Origin: Klenkia soli
Lineage (GTDB): Bacteria > Actinomycetota > Actinomycetes > Mycobacteriales > Geodermatophilaceae
DNA length: 64,000 bases
Reading direction: 5' to 3'
NCBI RefSeq assembly: GCF_900103975.1
Contig: NZ_FNIR01000004.1
Coordinates: forward strand, 62,001 to 126,000
Positions 39,261 to 47,160 of this stretch are shown piece after piece. The notes under the pieces are model-generated. The model ran no database searches and had not been told where the DNA came from. It was given only the letters and a program-made list of their open reading frames with translations. Made by a program: the position numbers and the translations under genes. Every line of letters begins with the position of its first letter. The stretch's first letter is position 1.

Positions 39261-42248
39261 GTGACCATGCGGCCACCCGTGCCGGTGCCGACCCTGTCCC
39301 GGCGCGCCAAGCTGGTCATCGGCGTCATCGCCGTGCTGCTGGTGCTGTTCACCGTGATCGGCACCCTGACCAACGTCTACGTCGACTACCTGTGGTTCGG
39401 CTCCACGGGGTTCACCGAGGTGTTCTGGACCGAGCTCCAGACCCGGGCGCTGCTGTTCGCCGTGGCCGGGGTGGCCACCGGCGGGCTGGTGGCGCTGGCG
39501 GTGTACCTGGCCTACCGGTTCCGGCCCACGTTCCGGCCGATGAGCCTGGAGCAGCAGAACCTCGAGCGGTACCGCCAGTCGATCGAGCCCCGCCGCACCC
39601 TGGTGCTGGTCGCGCTGGCCGTCGTCCTCGGGTTGTTCGCCGGGTTCACCGCGCAGGGCAGCTGGGAGACCTGGCTGACCTTCCGCAACGCCACGCCGTT
39701 CGGCACCGTCGACCCCCAGTTCGGGCTGGACAACGGGTTCTTCGTCTTCGACCTGCCCTTCTACCGCCTGGCGCTGGGCTTCGCGTTCGCCATCGCGATC
39801 CTGGCGCTGATCGGCTCCCTGCTGACCCACTACGTCTTCGGGGGGCTGCGGCTGCAGACCCCCGGGCAGAAGCTCTCGGGCGCGGCCCGGGTGCAGCTCT
39901 CGGTGCTGCTGGGCATCTTCGTCGCCCTCAAGGCCGTGGCCTACTGGCTGGACCGCTACAGCACGGTCTACTCCGACCGCGGCGGGGTGTTCACCGGCGC
40001 CAGCTACACCGACGTCAACGCCCTGCTGCCGGCCAAGACGATCCTGGTGTTCGTCGCCGCCATCTGCGCCGTGGCGTTCTTCGCCAACATCGTGGTGCGC
40101 AACTTCGCGCTGCCGGCGGCGTCCCTGGTGCTGCTCATGCTGTCCTCCCTGGTCATCGGGGTGGCCTACCCGGCGATCGTGCAGCAGTTCGTGGTGCGCC
40201 CGACCCCGGACGAGCGGGAGGCGGCCTACATCTCGCGGGCGATCGACGCCACCCGTGAGGCCTACGACATCAGCGGCGTCGACTACGTCAACTACACCCA
40301 GAACCAGACCACCGACACCGCCACCAGCGCCGATGCCCAGGCCGCGGCCGCCGAGCTGGCCGGGTCGCCCACGGTGGACAACATCCGGCTGCTGGACCCG
40401 AACGTGCTCGCGCCGACGTTCACCGCCCTCCAGCAGATCCGCAACGTCTACGGGTTCCCCGAGCGGCTGGACGTCGACCGGTACACCGTCGACGGCGTCA
40501 CCCAGGACTACGTGGTGGCCGCGCGCGAGCTCGACCAGTCCAACCTGTCGGACAACCAGAGCAGCTGGATCAACCGGCACACCGTCTACACCCACGGCAA
40601 CGGGTTCGTCGCCGCACCGGCCAACCAGGTGAAGACCGGCTCCAGCGACGGCGGCCAGCCGGACTTCAGCGGCGCCAGCGACCTGCCCACGACCGGGACC
40701 ATCGACGTCGAGCAGGCGCGGATCTACTACGGCGAGCTGCTCAACGACAACGGCACCGACGTCTACTCGGTGGTCGGTGCCGCCGACGGCGAGGCCCCGC
40801 GGGAGTTCGACCGCCCCGAGTCCGGCTCCGACGACGGCCAGGTCAACTCGACCTACACCGGGGGTGGCGGCGTCGCGATCGGCAGCTTCTTCCGCCAGCT
40901 GACCTTCGCCATCTACTACCGCGAGCGGAACTTCATCCTCTCGGGGGCCGTCAACGACAACTCGCGGGTGCTCTACGTGCGTGACCCGCTGGACCGCGTG
41001 GAGAAGGCTGCCCCGTTCCTGACCGTGGACGGCGACCCGTACCCGGCGGTCGTCGACGGCCGGGTCACCTGGATCCTCGACGGCTACACCACCTCCGACG
41101 CGTTCCCCTACGCCGAGCAGATGGAGCTGGGCGAGGCCACCACCGACGCGCTCACCGGCACCGGCACCACGGCGCTGCCCAACGAGACGTTCAACTACGT
41201 GCGCAACTCGGTGAAGGCCACGGTCGACGCCGAGACGGGCGCGGTCACGCTCTACGCCTGGGACGACGAGGACCCGGTGCTGGCCACCTACATGGCGGCC
41301 TTCCCGGGCATCGTGCAGCCGAAGTCGGACATGTCCGACGACCTGATCAGCCACGTCCGCTACCCGGAGGACCTGTTCAAGCTGCAGCGTGACGTGCTGA
41401 CCCGCTACCACGTCAGCGACGCCGGCGACTTCTACAACCAGAACGACCGCTGGCAGATCCCGACCGACCCGACCCGGGACACCGACCAGGCCCAGCCGCC
41501 GTACTACATCCTCAGCCAGCGGCCGGGCGACACCGGGGCCACCTTCCAGCTGACCAGCGCGCTCAACGCGTTCAACCGGCAGAACCTGTCGGCGTTCATC
41601 TCGGCGTCGGCGGACCCGGCGACGTACGGCGAGCTGCAGGTGCTCAGGTTGCCGGGCAACACGCCCTACCAGGGCCCCAGCCAGGTGCAGAACGCGATGA
41701 CCTCGAACGAGAGCGTGGCGTCGAACCTGAACATCCTGAGACAGGGGAGCACGGTCCAGTTCGGCAACCTGCTCACGCTGCCCATCGGTGACGCCGGTCT
41801 GCTGTACGTGGAACCGGTGTACGTGCAGAGCCGGTCGGACAACGGCTTCCCGCTGCTGCAGAAGGTGATCGTCAACTACCAGGGCCGCATCGGGTACGGC
41901 GACACCCTGCAGCAGGGGTTGGACCAGGTGTTCGGCTCCGGGGCCGCGACACCGGACACCGGGACGACGCCGGACGACGGCAGCAGCGGCAGCACCAGTC
42001 CGCCGACGACCACGGCGCCCTCGACCACGACCGCACCGCCCTCGGGCGGCGGGGACGTGGTGGTGGACTCGGCGACGGCGCAGGCCATCGCCCAGATCCA
42101 GCAGGCGCTGCAGGACCTCAGCACGGCGACGCAGGCGGGCAACTTCGCCGACATCGGCGCGGCCCAGCAGGCGCTGGCCGAGGCGACGGCGGCCTTCGAG
42201 GCGGCGCAGTCGGCGGCCAGCAGCTCGGCGGCGAGCCCGACCGGCTGA
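39261..42248 (+). CDS. UPF0182 family large membrane protein
   Basis: The 995-residue protein has about seven transmembrane helices in the first 320 residues (e.g. LVIGVIAVLLVLFTVIGTL) and a large outer domain with the UPF0182 landmarks VYGFPERLDVDRY, NRHTVYTHGNGF and YGELL. A disordered Thr/Pro/Ala tail with an Ala-rich helix ends it. Its function is unknown but it is conserved across actinobacteria. GTG start at 39261 with AAGGAG upstream; ATG two codons later is possible. The 213-bp gap before it shows no clear promoter. Confidence 0.93.
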   Translation: MTMRPPVPVPTLSRRAKLVIGVIAVLLVLFTVIGTLTNVYVDYLWFGSTGFTEVFWTELQTRALLFAVAGVATGGLVALAVYLAYRFRPTFRPMSLEQQNLERYRQSIEPRRTLVLVALAVVLGLFAGFTAQGSWETWLTFRNATPFGTVDPQFGLDNGFFVFDLPFYRLALGFAFAIAILALIGSLLTHYVFGGLRLQTPGQKLSGAARVQLSVLLGIFVALKAVAYWLDRYSTVYSDRGGVFTGASYTDVNALLPAKTILVFVAAICAVAFFANIVVRNFALPAASLVLLMLSSLVIGVAYPAIVQQFVVRPTPDEREAAYISRAIDATREAYDISGVDYVNYTQNQTTDTATSADAQAAAAELAGSPTVDNIRLLDPNVLAPTFTALQQIRNVYGFPERLDVDRYTVDGVTQDYVVAARELDQSNLSDNQSSWINRHTVYTHGNGFVAAPANQVKTGSSDGGQPDFSGASDLPTTGTIDVEQARIYYGELLNDNGTDVYSVVGAADGEAPREFDRPESGSDDGQVNSTYTGGGGVAIGSFFRQLTFAIYYRERNFILSGAVNDNSRVLYVRDPLDRVEKAAPFLTVDGDPYPAVVDGRVTWILDGYTTSDAFPYAEQMELGEATTDALTGTGTTALPNETFNYVRNSVKATVDAETGAVTLYAWDDEDPVLATYMAAFPGIVQPKSDMSDDLISHVRYPEDLFKLQRDVLTRYHVSDAGDFYNQNDRWQIPTDPTRDTDQAQPPYYILSQRPGDTGATFQLTSALNAFNRQNLSAFISASADPATYGELQVLRLPGNTPYQGPSQVQNAMTSNESVASNLNILRQGSTVQFGNLLTLPIGDAGLLYVEPVYVQSRSDNGFPLLQKVIVNYQGRIGYGDTLQQGLDQVFGSGAATPDTGTTPDDGSSGSTSPPTTTAPSTTTAPPSGGGDVVVDSATAQAIAQIQQALQDLSTATQAGNFADIGAAQQALAEATAAFEAAQSAASSSAASPTG

Positions 42249-42295
42249 CCCCGGTGGGACCAGCCCGACCCGGTGGGTTAGGCTGGTCCTACCGA

Positions 42296-42372
42296 CGCGG
42301 GGTGGAGCAGCTCGGTAGCTCGCTGGGCTCATAACCCAGAGGTCGCAGGTTCAAATCCTGCCCCCGCTACCA
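42296..42372 (+). tRNA. tRNA-fMet (CAU), copy 1
   Basis: This is a 77-nt cloverleaf with anticodon CAT in GGGCTCATAACCC and the T-loop GGTTCAAATCC, ending in a genome-encoded CCA. Initiator hallmarks are an unpaired C1-U72 end and three consecutive G-C pairs in the anticodon stem. A TAGGCT -10 candidate lies at 42279-42284. It is followed at once by a perfect terminator hairpin. Confidence 0.97.
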
Positions 42373-42374
42373 CC

Positions 42375-42410
42375 ACGAAGGCCCGGACTCCTCGGAGTCC
42401 GGGCCTTCGT
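42375..42410 (+). terminator. Terminator after tRNA-fMet copy 1
   Basis: Perfect 17-bp stem (42375-42391 with 42394-42410) around a TC dinucleotide centre, beginning 3 nt after the tRNA CCA. Confidence 0.8.
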
Positions 42411-42494
42411 CGCGTCCCGGGCCCCCGGGCGAGCGGCGGCGGTCGTCGGGCGGCGGTCGACACGGGGGCGTGCTCGCCGTCACGGTGCCCCGGC

Positions 42495-42523
42495 TCGACC
42501 CCGCCCACCGGGCCGTGTAACCT
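42495..42523 (+). promoter_or_regulatory. Promoter candidate of tRNA-fMet copy 2
   Basis: TCGACC (42495-42500) and TAACCT (42518-42523) are separated by 17 bp. The start of transcription would fall near 42530, a few bases before the mature tRNA end at 42535. Confidence 0.5.
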
Positions 42524-42534
42524 TCTAGGAGCGA

Positions 42535-42611
42535 CGCGGGGTGGAGCAGCTCGGTAGCTCGCTGGGCTCATAACCCAGAGGTCACAGGTTCAAATCCTGT
42601 CCCCGCTACCA
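42535..42611 (+). tRNA. tRNA-fMet (CAU), copy 2
   Basis: This is a 77-nt initiator tRNA identical to copy 1 except for one compensatory pair in the T stem (A-U replaces G-C). It keeps the C1-U72 mismatch, GGG/CCC anticodon stem and encoded CCA. It is transcribed on its own, with promoter and terminator 239 bp from copy 1. Confidence 0.97.
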
Positions 42612-42656
42612 CAACGGAAGGCCCGAACTCCTCGGAGTTCGGGCCTTCTGCGTTGT
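42611..42656 (+). terminator. Terminator after tRNA-fMet copy 2
   Basis: 15-bp perfect stem (42617-42631 with 42634-42648) around TC, extended by ACAACG/CGTTGT pairing at the base. The sequence is a sibling of the copy 1 terminator. Confidence 0.78.
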
Positions 42657-42663
42657 CCGGCCG

Positions 42664-42692
42664 GGGAACAGGTCCCGGCCGCGCGGGCGTTG
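42664..42692 (+). promoter_or_regulatory. Candidate SigR/SigH-type promoter of the DsbA-like gene
   Basis: GGGAAC (42664-42669), 19 bp, GTTG (42689-42692). The start of transcription would fall within a few bases of the ATG at 42702, so the mRNA would be (nearly) leaderless. Confidence 0.45.
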
Positions 42693-42701
42693 CCCTGGTC
42701 C

Positions 42702-43355
42702 ATGACCGGTCCGTTCGCCGTCCGTCCCGTCGACCACGTCTACGGTGCGCCGGACGCACCGGTCACCGTGCTCGAGTACGGCGACTACGAGTGCCCGTAC
42801 TGCGGGGCCGCCGCCCCGGTGCTCAAGGCGCTGGTCGACGGGTCCGACGGCGGCGTCCGACTGGTGTTCCGGCACTGGCCGCTGCCCGACGTGCACCCCT
42901 ACGCGCTGACCGCGGCGCTGGCTGCCGAGGCCGCCGGCGAGCAGGGTGCGTACTGGGAGATGCACGAACTCCTGTTCGGCAACCAGGACCACCTCGCCGA
43001 CGCCGACCTGGCCGCCTACGCGACCGGGCTCGGGCTCGACGGCTCCCGGGTCGTCGGGGACGCGGCGCAGCCCTTCGGTGCCAAGGTCGTCGCCGACTTC
43101 GAGACCGGCGTGGAGCTCGAGGTGCCGGGGACGCCGACGCTGTTCGTGGACGGCCAGCTCTTCAGCGGCCGTCCGGACCTGGCCTCGCTGCGCCGGGCGA
43201 TCGGCGCCGCCGCCCAGGGCTCAGCTGCGGACGCCGGGTTCGACCCAGGGGAACGGGGGAAGCGACGGTGGCTCGTCGGACGCCGGCGAGCACAGCGGGA
43301 ACCGCTCGCCGAGGGTGCGCAGCAGGAGGGTGCCGACCACCGCTGCGGTCAGTGA
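42702..43355 (+). CDS. DsbA-family thiol oxidoreductase
   Basis: The 217-residue thioredoxin-fold protein has active site YECPYCGAAAP, a DsbA helical insertion and cis-Pro loop EVPGTPTLFVDG. There is no signal peptide, so it is predicted cytoplasmic. The family-like part ends near residue 172; the last 45 residues are antisense to the 3' end of nhaA (135-bp convergent overlap). In many actinobacteria NhaA carries a C-terminal DsbA-like domain, so convergent adjacency here is notable. SigR-like promoter upstream. ATG at 42702 chosen over TTG at 42690. Confidence 0.87.
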   Translation: MTGPFAVRPVDHVYGAPDAPVTVLEYGDYECPYCGAAAPVLKALVDGSDGGVRLVFRHWPLPDVHPYALTAALAAEAAGEQGAYWEMHELLFGNQDHLADADLAAYATGLGLDGSRVVGDAAQPFGAKVVADFETGVELEVPGTPTLFVDGQLFSGRPDLASLRRAIGAAAQGSAADAGFDPGERGKRRWLVGRRRAQREPLAEGAQQEGADHRCGQ

Positions 43356-44600
43356 CCCCAGCAGGATCCCGATCTTGGCCTGCTCGCGCAGCAGCTCGTC
43401 GTCGAAGGCGAGGTCGGTGATGAACAGCGAGATGGTGAACCCGATGCCGGCCAGGGTCGCCCCGGCCATCAGGTGCGACCAGCGGACCCCGCCGGGCAGC
43501 ACGCCCCAGCCGGTCCTGAGGGCGACGAACGCACCGGCAGTGATGCCGACGGCGTTGCCCAGGACCAGGGCGACGGCGATGCCCAGGGTGATCGTCGAGG
43601 TGGCCGCTGCCCGCAGCGCCTCGGCGTCCAGCACGACCCCGGCGTTGGCCAGGCCGAAGACGGGGACCACCAGGTAGGACGTGTACCGGTGCAGGGACTC
43701 CTGCAGCCGGGCGTTGGCCGGCACCGTGGAGGCGACGGCGAGCTTGGTGCTGCGCGCCTTGGCGGCGTCCGGGTCCTCCCGCAGGGCTCGGCCGAACGCC
43801 GCCGTCCGCTCGATCTCCCTGCGCGAGGGGGGCCGGGCCGGCAGGACGAGGCCGAGCACCACCCCGGCGAGCGTGGCGTGCACACCGGACTCGTGCACCG
43901 CCAGCCACAGCGCGATGCCGGTGAGCACGTAGGGGGTCAGCTTCCAGACGCCGATCCACCGCAGCACCAGCAGGACGACGACCAGGGCACCGGCGACGGC
44001 GAGGGCCGGCAGCACGATCTCGTCGGAGTAGAACAGCGCCATCACGCTGATCGCGCCGATGTCGTCGACGATCGCCAGGGTGAGCAGGAACATCCGCAGC
44101 CGGTCCGGGCACCGCGGCCCGAACAGCGCCAGCACGCCCAGGACGAACGCGGTGTCGGTGCTCATCACGATGCCCCAGCCCGAGGCCGCCTCGCCGCTGG
44201 GGTTGAACGCCAGGTAGACCAGCGCCGGGACGGCGAGACCGCCCAGCGCGCCGAGGGCCGGGGCGGCGACCGCCCGCCGGTCGCGCAGCTCGCCCGTGGC
44301 GACCTCGCGGGTGATCTCCAGGCCGACGACGAGGAAGAACAGCGCCATCGCGCCGTCGTTGACCCAGTGCCGCAGGTCCATGGACAGCTCGACGCTGCCG
44401 ATGCCCAGCGAGGCCGGCGTCGACCAGAACGACTCGTACCCGGCCGCCCACGGCGAGTTCGCCCAGGCCAGGGCCAGCAGCGTGCCCACCAGCAGCAGGG
44501 CGGAGCCACCGGCCTCGGTGCCCATGTAGAGCTTCGAGGACGGCGACAGGGTCGGTACCGAGACGCGCAGCGCGGGTCCGGGGCGGGGGGCCTGGGTCAT
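43221..44600 (-). CDS. nhaA: Na+/H+ antiporter NhaA
   Basis: The 459-residue antiporter has about twelve transmembrane helices and the NhaA signatures GLEITREVATGEL, MSTDTAFVLGVLALFG and the ion-binding LAIVDDIGAI (paired Asp). GLANAGVVLD follows, then SHLMAGATLAGIGFTISLFI. It exports Na+ in exchange for protons at alkaline pH or high salt. ATG start with GGGAGG seven bases upstream. The C-terminal tail is hydrophilic and lacks a thioredoxin domain. Its 3' end overlaps the convergent DsbA-like gene. Confidence 0.95.
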   Translation of the reverse strand: MTQAPRPGPALRVSVPTLSPSSKLYMGTEAGGSALLLVGTLLALAWANSPWAAGYESFWSTPASLGIGSVELSMDLRHWVNDGAMALFFLVVGLEITREVATGELRDRRAVAAPALGALGGLAVPALVYLAFNPSGEAASGWGIVMSTDTAFVLGVLALFGPRCPDRLRMFLLTLAIVDDIGAISVMALFYSDEIVLPALAVAGALVVVLLVLRWIGVWKLTPYVLTGIALWLAVHESGVHATLAGVVLGLVLPARPPSRREIERTAAFGRALREDPDAAKARSTKLAVASTVPANARLQESLHRYTSYLVVPVFGLANAGVVLDAEALRAAATSTITLGIAVALVLGNAVGITAGAFVALRTGWGVLPGGVRWSHLMAGATLAGIGFTISLFITDLAFDDELLREQAKIGILLGSLTAAVVGTLLLRTLGERFPLCSPASDEPPSLPPFPWVEPGVRS

Positions 44601-44648
44601 GCGGGTGCCTCCCGGGTGGTTCGGCGGGTCAGCGGGCCAACCCGCAGA

Positions 44649-45143
44649 TCACAGCACGTGTTCCCCGTACATCTCACCCAGCGGGTCGGCGATGAGCTCG
44701 ATGCGCGCGCCGTCGGGGTCGCGGAAGTACACCGAGACACCGGAGTGGACGACGTGCTCGACCCCGGCCGACGTCAGCTTCTCGACCAGGGCCTCCCAGC
44801 GGGCCGGCTCGACGCTGATCGCCACGTGGTGCAACCCGCCGAGCACCTCGGCGTAGGGGCCGACGTCCAGGCCCGGGAAGTCGAAGAACGCCAGCAGGTT
44901 GGAGTTGCCGATGTCGAAGAAGAAGTGCGAGCTGCCCGGGTAGTCCCGGTTGTCGATCAGCTCGGTCAGCGGGAAGCCCAGCACGCCCTGGTAGAAGGCG
45001 ATGGTGGCCTCGACGTCGCTGCTGATGAGCGCGGTGTGGTGCAGTCCGCGCGCGGTCGAGGCCGGGCGCTCGCCGGCCGGGGCCAGGTAGGCGTCGCGCA
45101 GACGCCGGCGGGTGGCTTCGACGGCGGCCAGATCGATGGTCAT
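44649..45143 (-). CDS. VOC/glyoxalase-family protein
   Basis: The 164-residue protein has two betaalphabetabetabeta modules. The metal-binding candidates are GLHHTALISSD (His), GLHHVAISV (His) and YFRDPDGARIEL (Glu), and SSHFFFDIG lies between. VOC enzymes include glyoxalases, dioxygenases and resistance proteins; this one has no substrate clue. ATG at 45143. An ATG four codons earlier is possible. Probably transcribed alone, 48 bp before the nhaA start on the same strand. Confidence 0.85.
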   Translation of the reverse strand: MTIDLAAVEATRRRLRDAYLAPAGERPASTARGLHHTALISSDVEATIAFYQGVLGFPLTELIDNRDYPGSSHFFFDIGNSNLLAFFDFPGLDVGPYAEVLGGLHHVAISVEPARWEALVEKLTSAGVEHVVHSGVSVYFRDPDGARIELIADPLGEMYGEHVL

Positions 45144-45188
45144 GCGTTCAACCATCCCACCCCGGGTCAAGCCGCGCCTCCCCTTCCC

Positions 45189-45250
45189 GGTGATCACGGA
45201 CCTGTGTTCGGGACATGCCTCGTCCCGGTGTCCCGGGGTCCGTGATCACC
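45189..45250. repeat. Dyad element, GATCACGGACC type (copy 1)
   Basis: Perfect 14-nt arms GGTGATCACGGACC (45189-45202) and its complement (45237-45250), with an inner CGGGAC/GTCCCG stem. It overlaps the 3' end of the frameshifted ORF on the minus strand and probably works as a terminator. A sister element lies at 45935. Confidence 0.85.
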
Positions 45251-45891
45251 AGGGAGGTCGGCGGGGAGCCGGCGGGGGAGCGGGGCCGGGCGGAGGTGCC
45301 GGACGGCGGCCGGCTCCGGGAGGCCGAGCGCCCGGGCCGCGGTGGACGTCGTGGTCGGTGAGGTGCAGCAGGGCCCAGCGGTGCGCGGTGATCTCGTTGT
45401 GCCGCCGCCGGTCCTCGCGCAGCTGCTCGCGGGTCATGTGGGCGTCGAGGCCGTCGTGCTCGCCGGCGACCGGTTCCTCCTCCCACCCGAGGTCGAGGAA
45501 CCTGGTGCCGACCGGAACCTGGGGCACAGGGGCCGGCAGCCCGCCCTCGATGTACCGCCACCGTGCCCGCGACTCCATCGGGGAGTCCGGGAGGGGGGAC
45601 GCGTGCGGCAGCACCCGCCGGAGGTAGAGCGTCGTCCGCACGACCTCGCAGGCCGTCCGGGCCGGTGGGGTGCACCAGACCCCGGCGACCAGGACGGCGT
45701 CGTAGCGCGGCCGTCGTCCGGCAGGCCACCAGGTCACCGCCCAGCAGCAGGGACGCCGCCCGCACCAGCACGGCCGGGCTCCCGGGCAGGTCGGCGTCGA
45801 CCAGGACGCCGACCTGGCGGACGACGGTGCGGTAGAAGGCCAGGTGCATGCCGGCACCCTCGGCCAGGGAGACCGGTAGCGGGGCGGTCAC
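45246..45891 (-). pseudogene. Frameshifted hypothetical gene
   Basis: Two minus-strand frames join into one plausible protein. The N-terminal frame from GTG 45891 (or ATG 45849) reads APLPVSLAEGAG, HLAFYRTVVRQVG, LLLGGDLVACRTTA. Near 45700-45712 it must shift by one base into RYDAVLVAGVWCTPP, EVVRTTLYLRRV and RWRYIEGGLP, ending in a Pro-rich tail at 45246. Codon bias is normal in both parts. I do not recognise the family. It is either a recent pseudogene or a single-base sequencing error. Confidence 0.6.
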
Positions 45892-45934
45892 GGGCGATCT
45901 GTGGACGCCGGATCGGCCTGTGGACAGCCGGCCC

Positions 45935-46000
45935 CCGACGATCACGGACCCCAGGACACCGTCGGGCGGCGTGTCACGCGCGCAGGTCCGTGATCATCGG
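45935..46000. repeat. Dyad element, GATCACGGACC type (copy 2)
   Basis: 16-nt arms (45935-45950 and 45985-46000, one mismatch) with an inner GACAC/GTGTC stem. It begins 11 bp past the stop of the cystathionine gamma-synthase gene on the minus strand. It shares its arms, spacing and the flanking GGGAGG with copy 1. Confidence 0.85.
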
Positions 46001-46011
46001 GAGGGGTGGGC

Positions 46012-47160
46012 TCAGGGGCGCAGCATCTGGTCCAGGTCGGCGAGGAGGTCCTCGATCTCCTCGATGCCGACGCTCAGGCGGACCAGGTCGGCCGGCACCT
46101 CCAGGGCGCTGCCGGCGACCGAGGCGTGGGTCATGCGGTGCGGGTGCTCGACCAGGGACTCCACGCCGCCCAGCGACTCGGCCAGGGTGAACACCTGCGC
46201 CCGCTCGCAGACCGCCAGCGCGGCCTCCTCGCCGCCGCGCAACCGGAACGACAGCATCCCGCCGAAGCCGGACATCTGCCGCGCCGCGACCTCGTGGCCG
46301 GGGTGCTCGGGCAGCCCGGGGTACAGGACCGACGACACCGCCGGGTGCTCCACCAGGAACTCGGCGACCCGGCCGGCGTTGGCCTGGTGCCGGTCCATGC
46401 GCACGCCCAGGGTCTTGATGCCGCGCAGCACCAGCCAGGCGTCGAAGGGCCCGGCGACGGCACCCATCGCGTTCTGGTGGAAGGCCAGCTGCTCGCCCAG
46501 CTCGGCGGTGCCGGCGACCAAGGCGCCGCCGACGACGTCGGAGTGCCCGCCCAGGTACTTCGTCGTCGAGTGGACGACGACGTCGGCGCCCAGGGTCAGC
46601 GGCTGCTGCAGGTAGGGCGAGGCGAAGGTGTTGTCCACCGCGAGCAGGGCGCCGTGCTCGTGCGCCAGCTGGGCCAGCGCCGCGATGTCGGCGATGCCCA
46701 GCAGCGGGTTGGTCGGGGTCTCGCACCAGACGAGCTTCGTGGTGGGCCGGAACGCGGCCCGCACGGCGTCCAGGTCGCCGAGGTCGACCGGGGTGTGGTC
46801 GACCCCCCAGCGCTGCAGGACCTTGCTGATCAGCCGGAACGTGCCGCCGTAGGCGTCGATCGGGATGACCAGGTGGTCACCGGGGTTCAGCACGGTGCGC
46901 AGCAGCGCGTCCTCGGCGGCCAGCCCGGAGGCGAACGCCAGCCCGGTGGCGCCCTGCTCCAGGGAGGCCAGCGCCTCCTGCAACGCGGTGCGGGTCGGGT
47001 TGGCGCTGCGGCTGTACTCGTAGCCCCCGCGCAGCCCGCCGACGCCGTCCTGCTTGTACGTGCTGGTCAGGTGCAGCGGGACGACGACGGCGCCGGTGGT
47101 CGGGTCGGGCTCCTGGCCGGCGTGGATGGCCCGGGTGGAGAAGCCGTGGGAGTCGCTCAT
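46012..47160 (-). CDS. Cystathionine gamma-synthase/lyase (PLP enzyme)
   Basis: The 382-residue Cys/Met-metabolism PLP enzyme has the motifs YEYSRSANPTR, FASGLAAEDA, WCETPTNPLL, VDNTFASPYL and the PLP Lys in HSTTKYLGGHSDV. Members make cystathionine from acylhomoserine (MetB) or cleave cystathionine (CGL), and mycobacterial enzymes near CBS do the latter two activities. Coupled to the CBS gene by ATGA, so a reverse-transsulfuration role (homocysteine to cysteine) is favoured. A dyad terminator follows. Confidence 0.93.
   Translation of the reverse strand: MSDSHGFSTRAIHAGQEPDPTTGAVVVPLHLTSTYKQDGVGGLRGGYEYSRSANPTRTALQEALASLEQGATGLAFASGLAAEDALLRTVLNPGDHLVIPIDAYGGTFRLISKVLQRWGVDHTPVDLGDLDAVRAAFRPTTKLVWCETPTNPLLGIADIAALAQLAHEHGALLAVDNTFASPYLQQPLTLGADVVVHSTTKYLGGHSDVVGGALVAGTAELGEQLAFHQNAMGAVAGPFDAWLVLRGIKTLGVRMDRHQANAGRVAEFLVEHPAVSSVLYPGLPEHPGHEVAARQMSGFGGMLSFRLRGGEEAALAVCERAQVFTLAESLGGVESLVEHPHRMTHASVAGSALEVPADLVRLSVGIEEIEDLLADLDQMLRP

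Noticed and set aside
39183-42332. 1049-codon minus-strand open frame opposite UPF0182
   Set aside because: Shadow frame with biased composition; UPF0182 is a clear family match.
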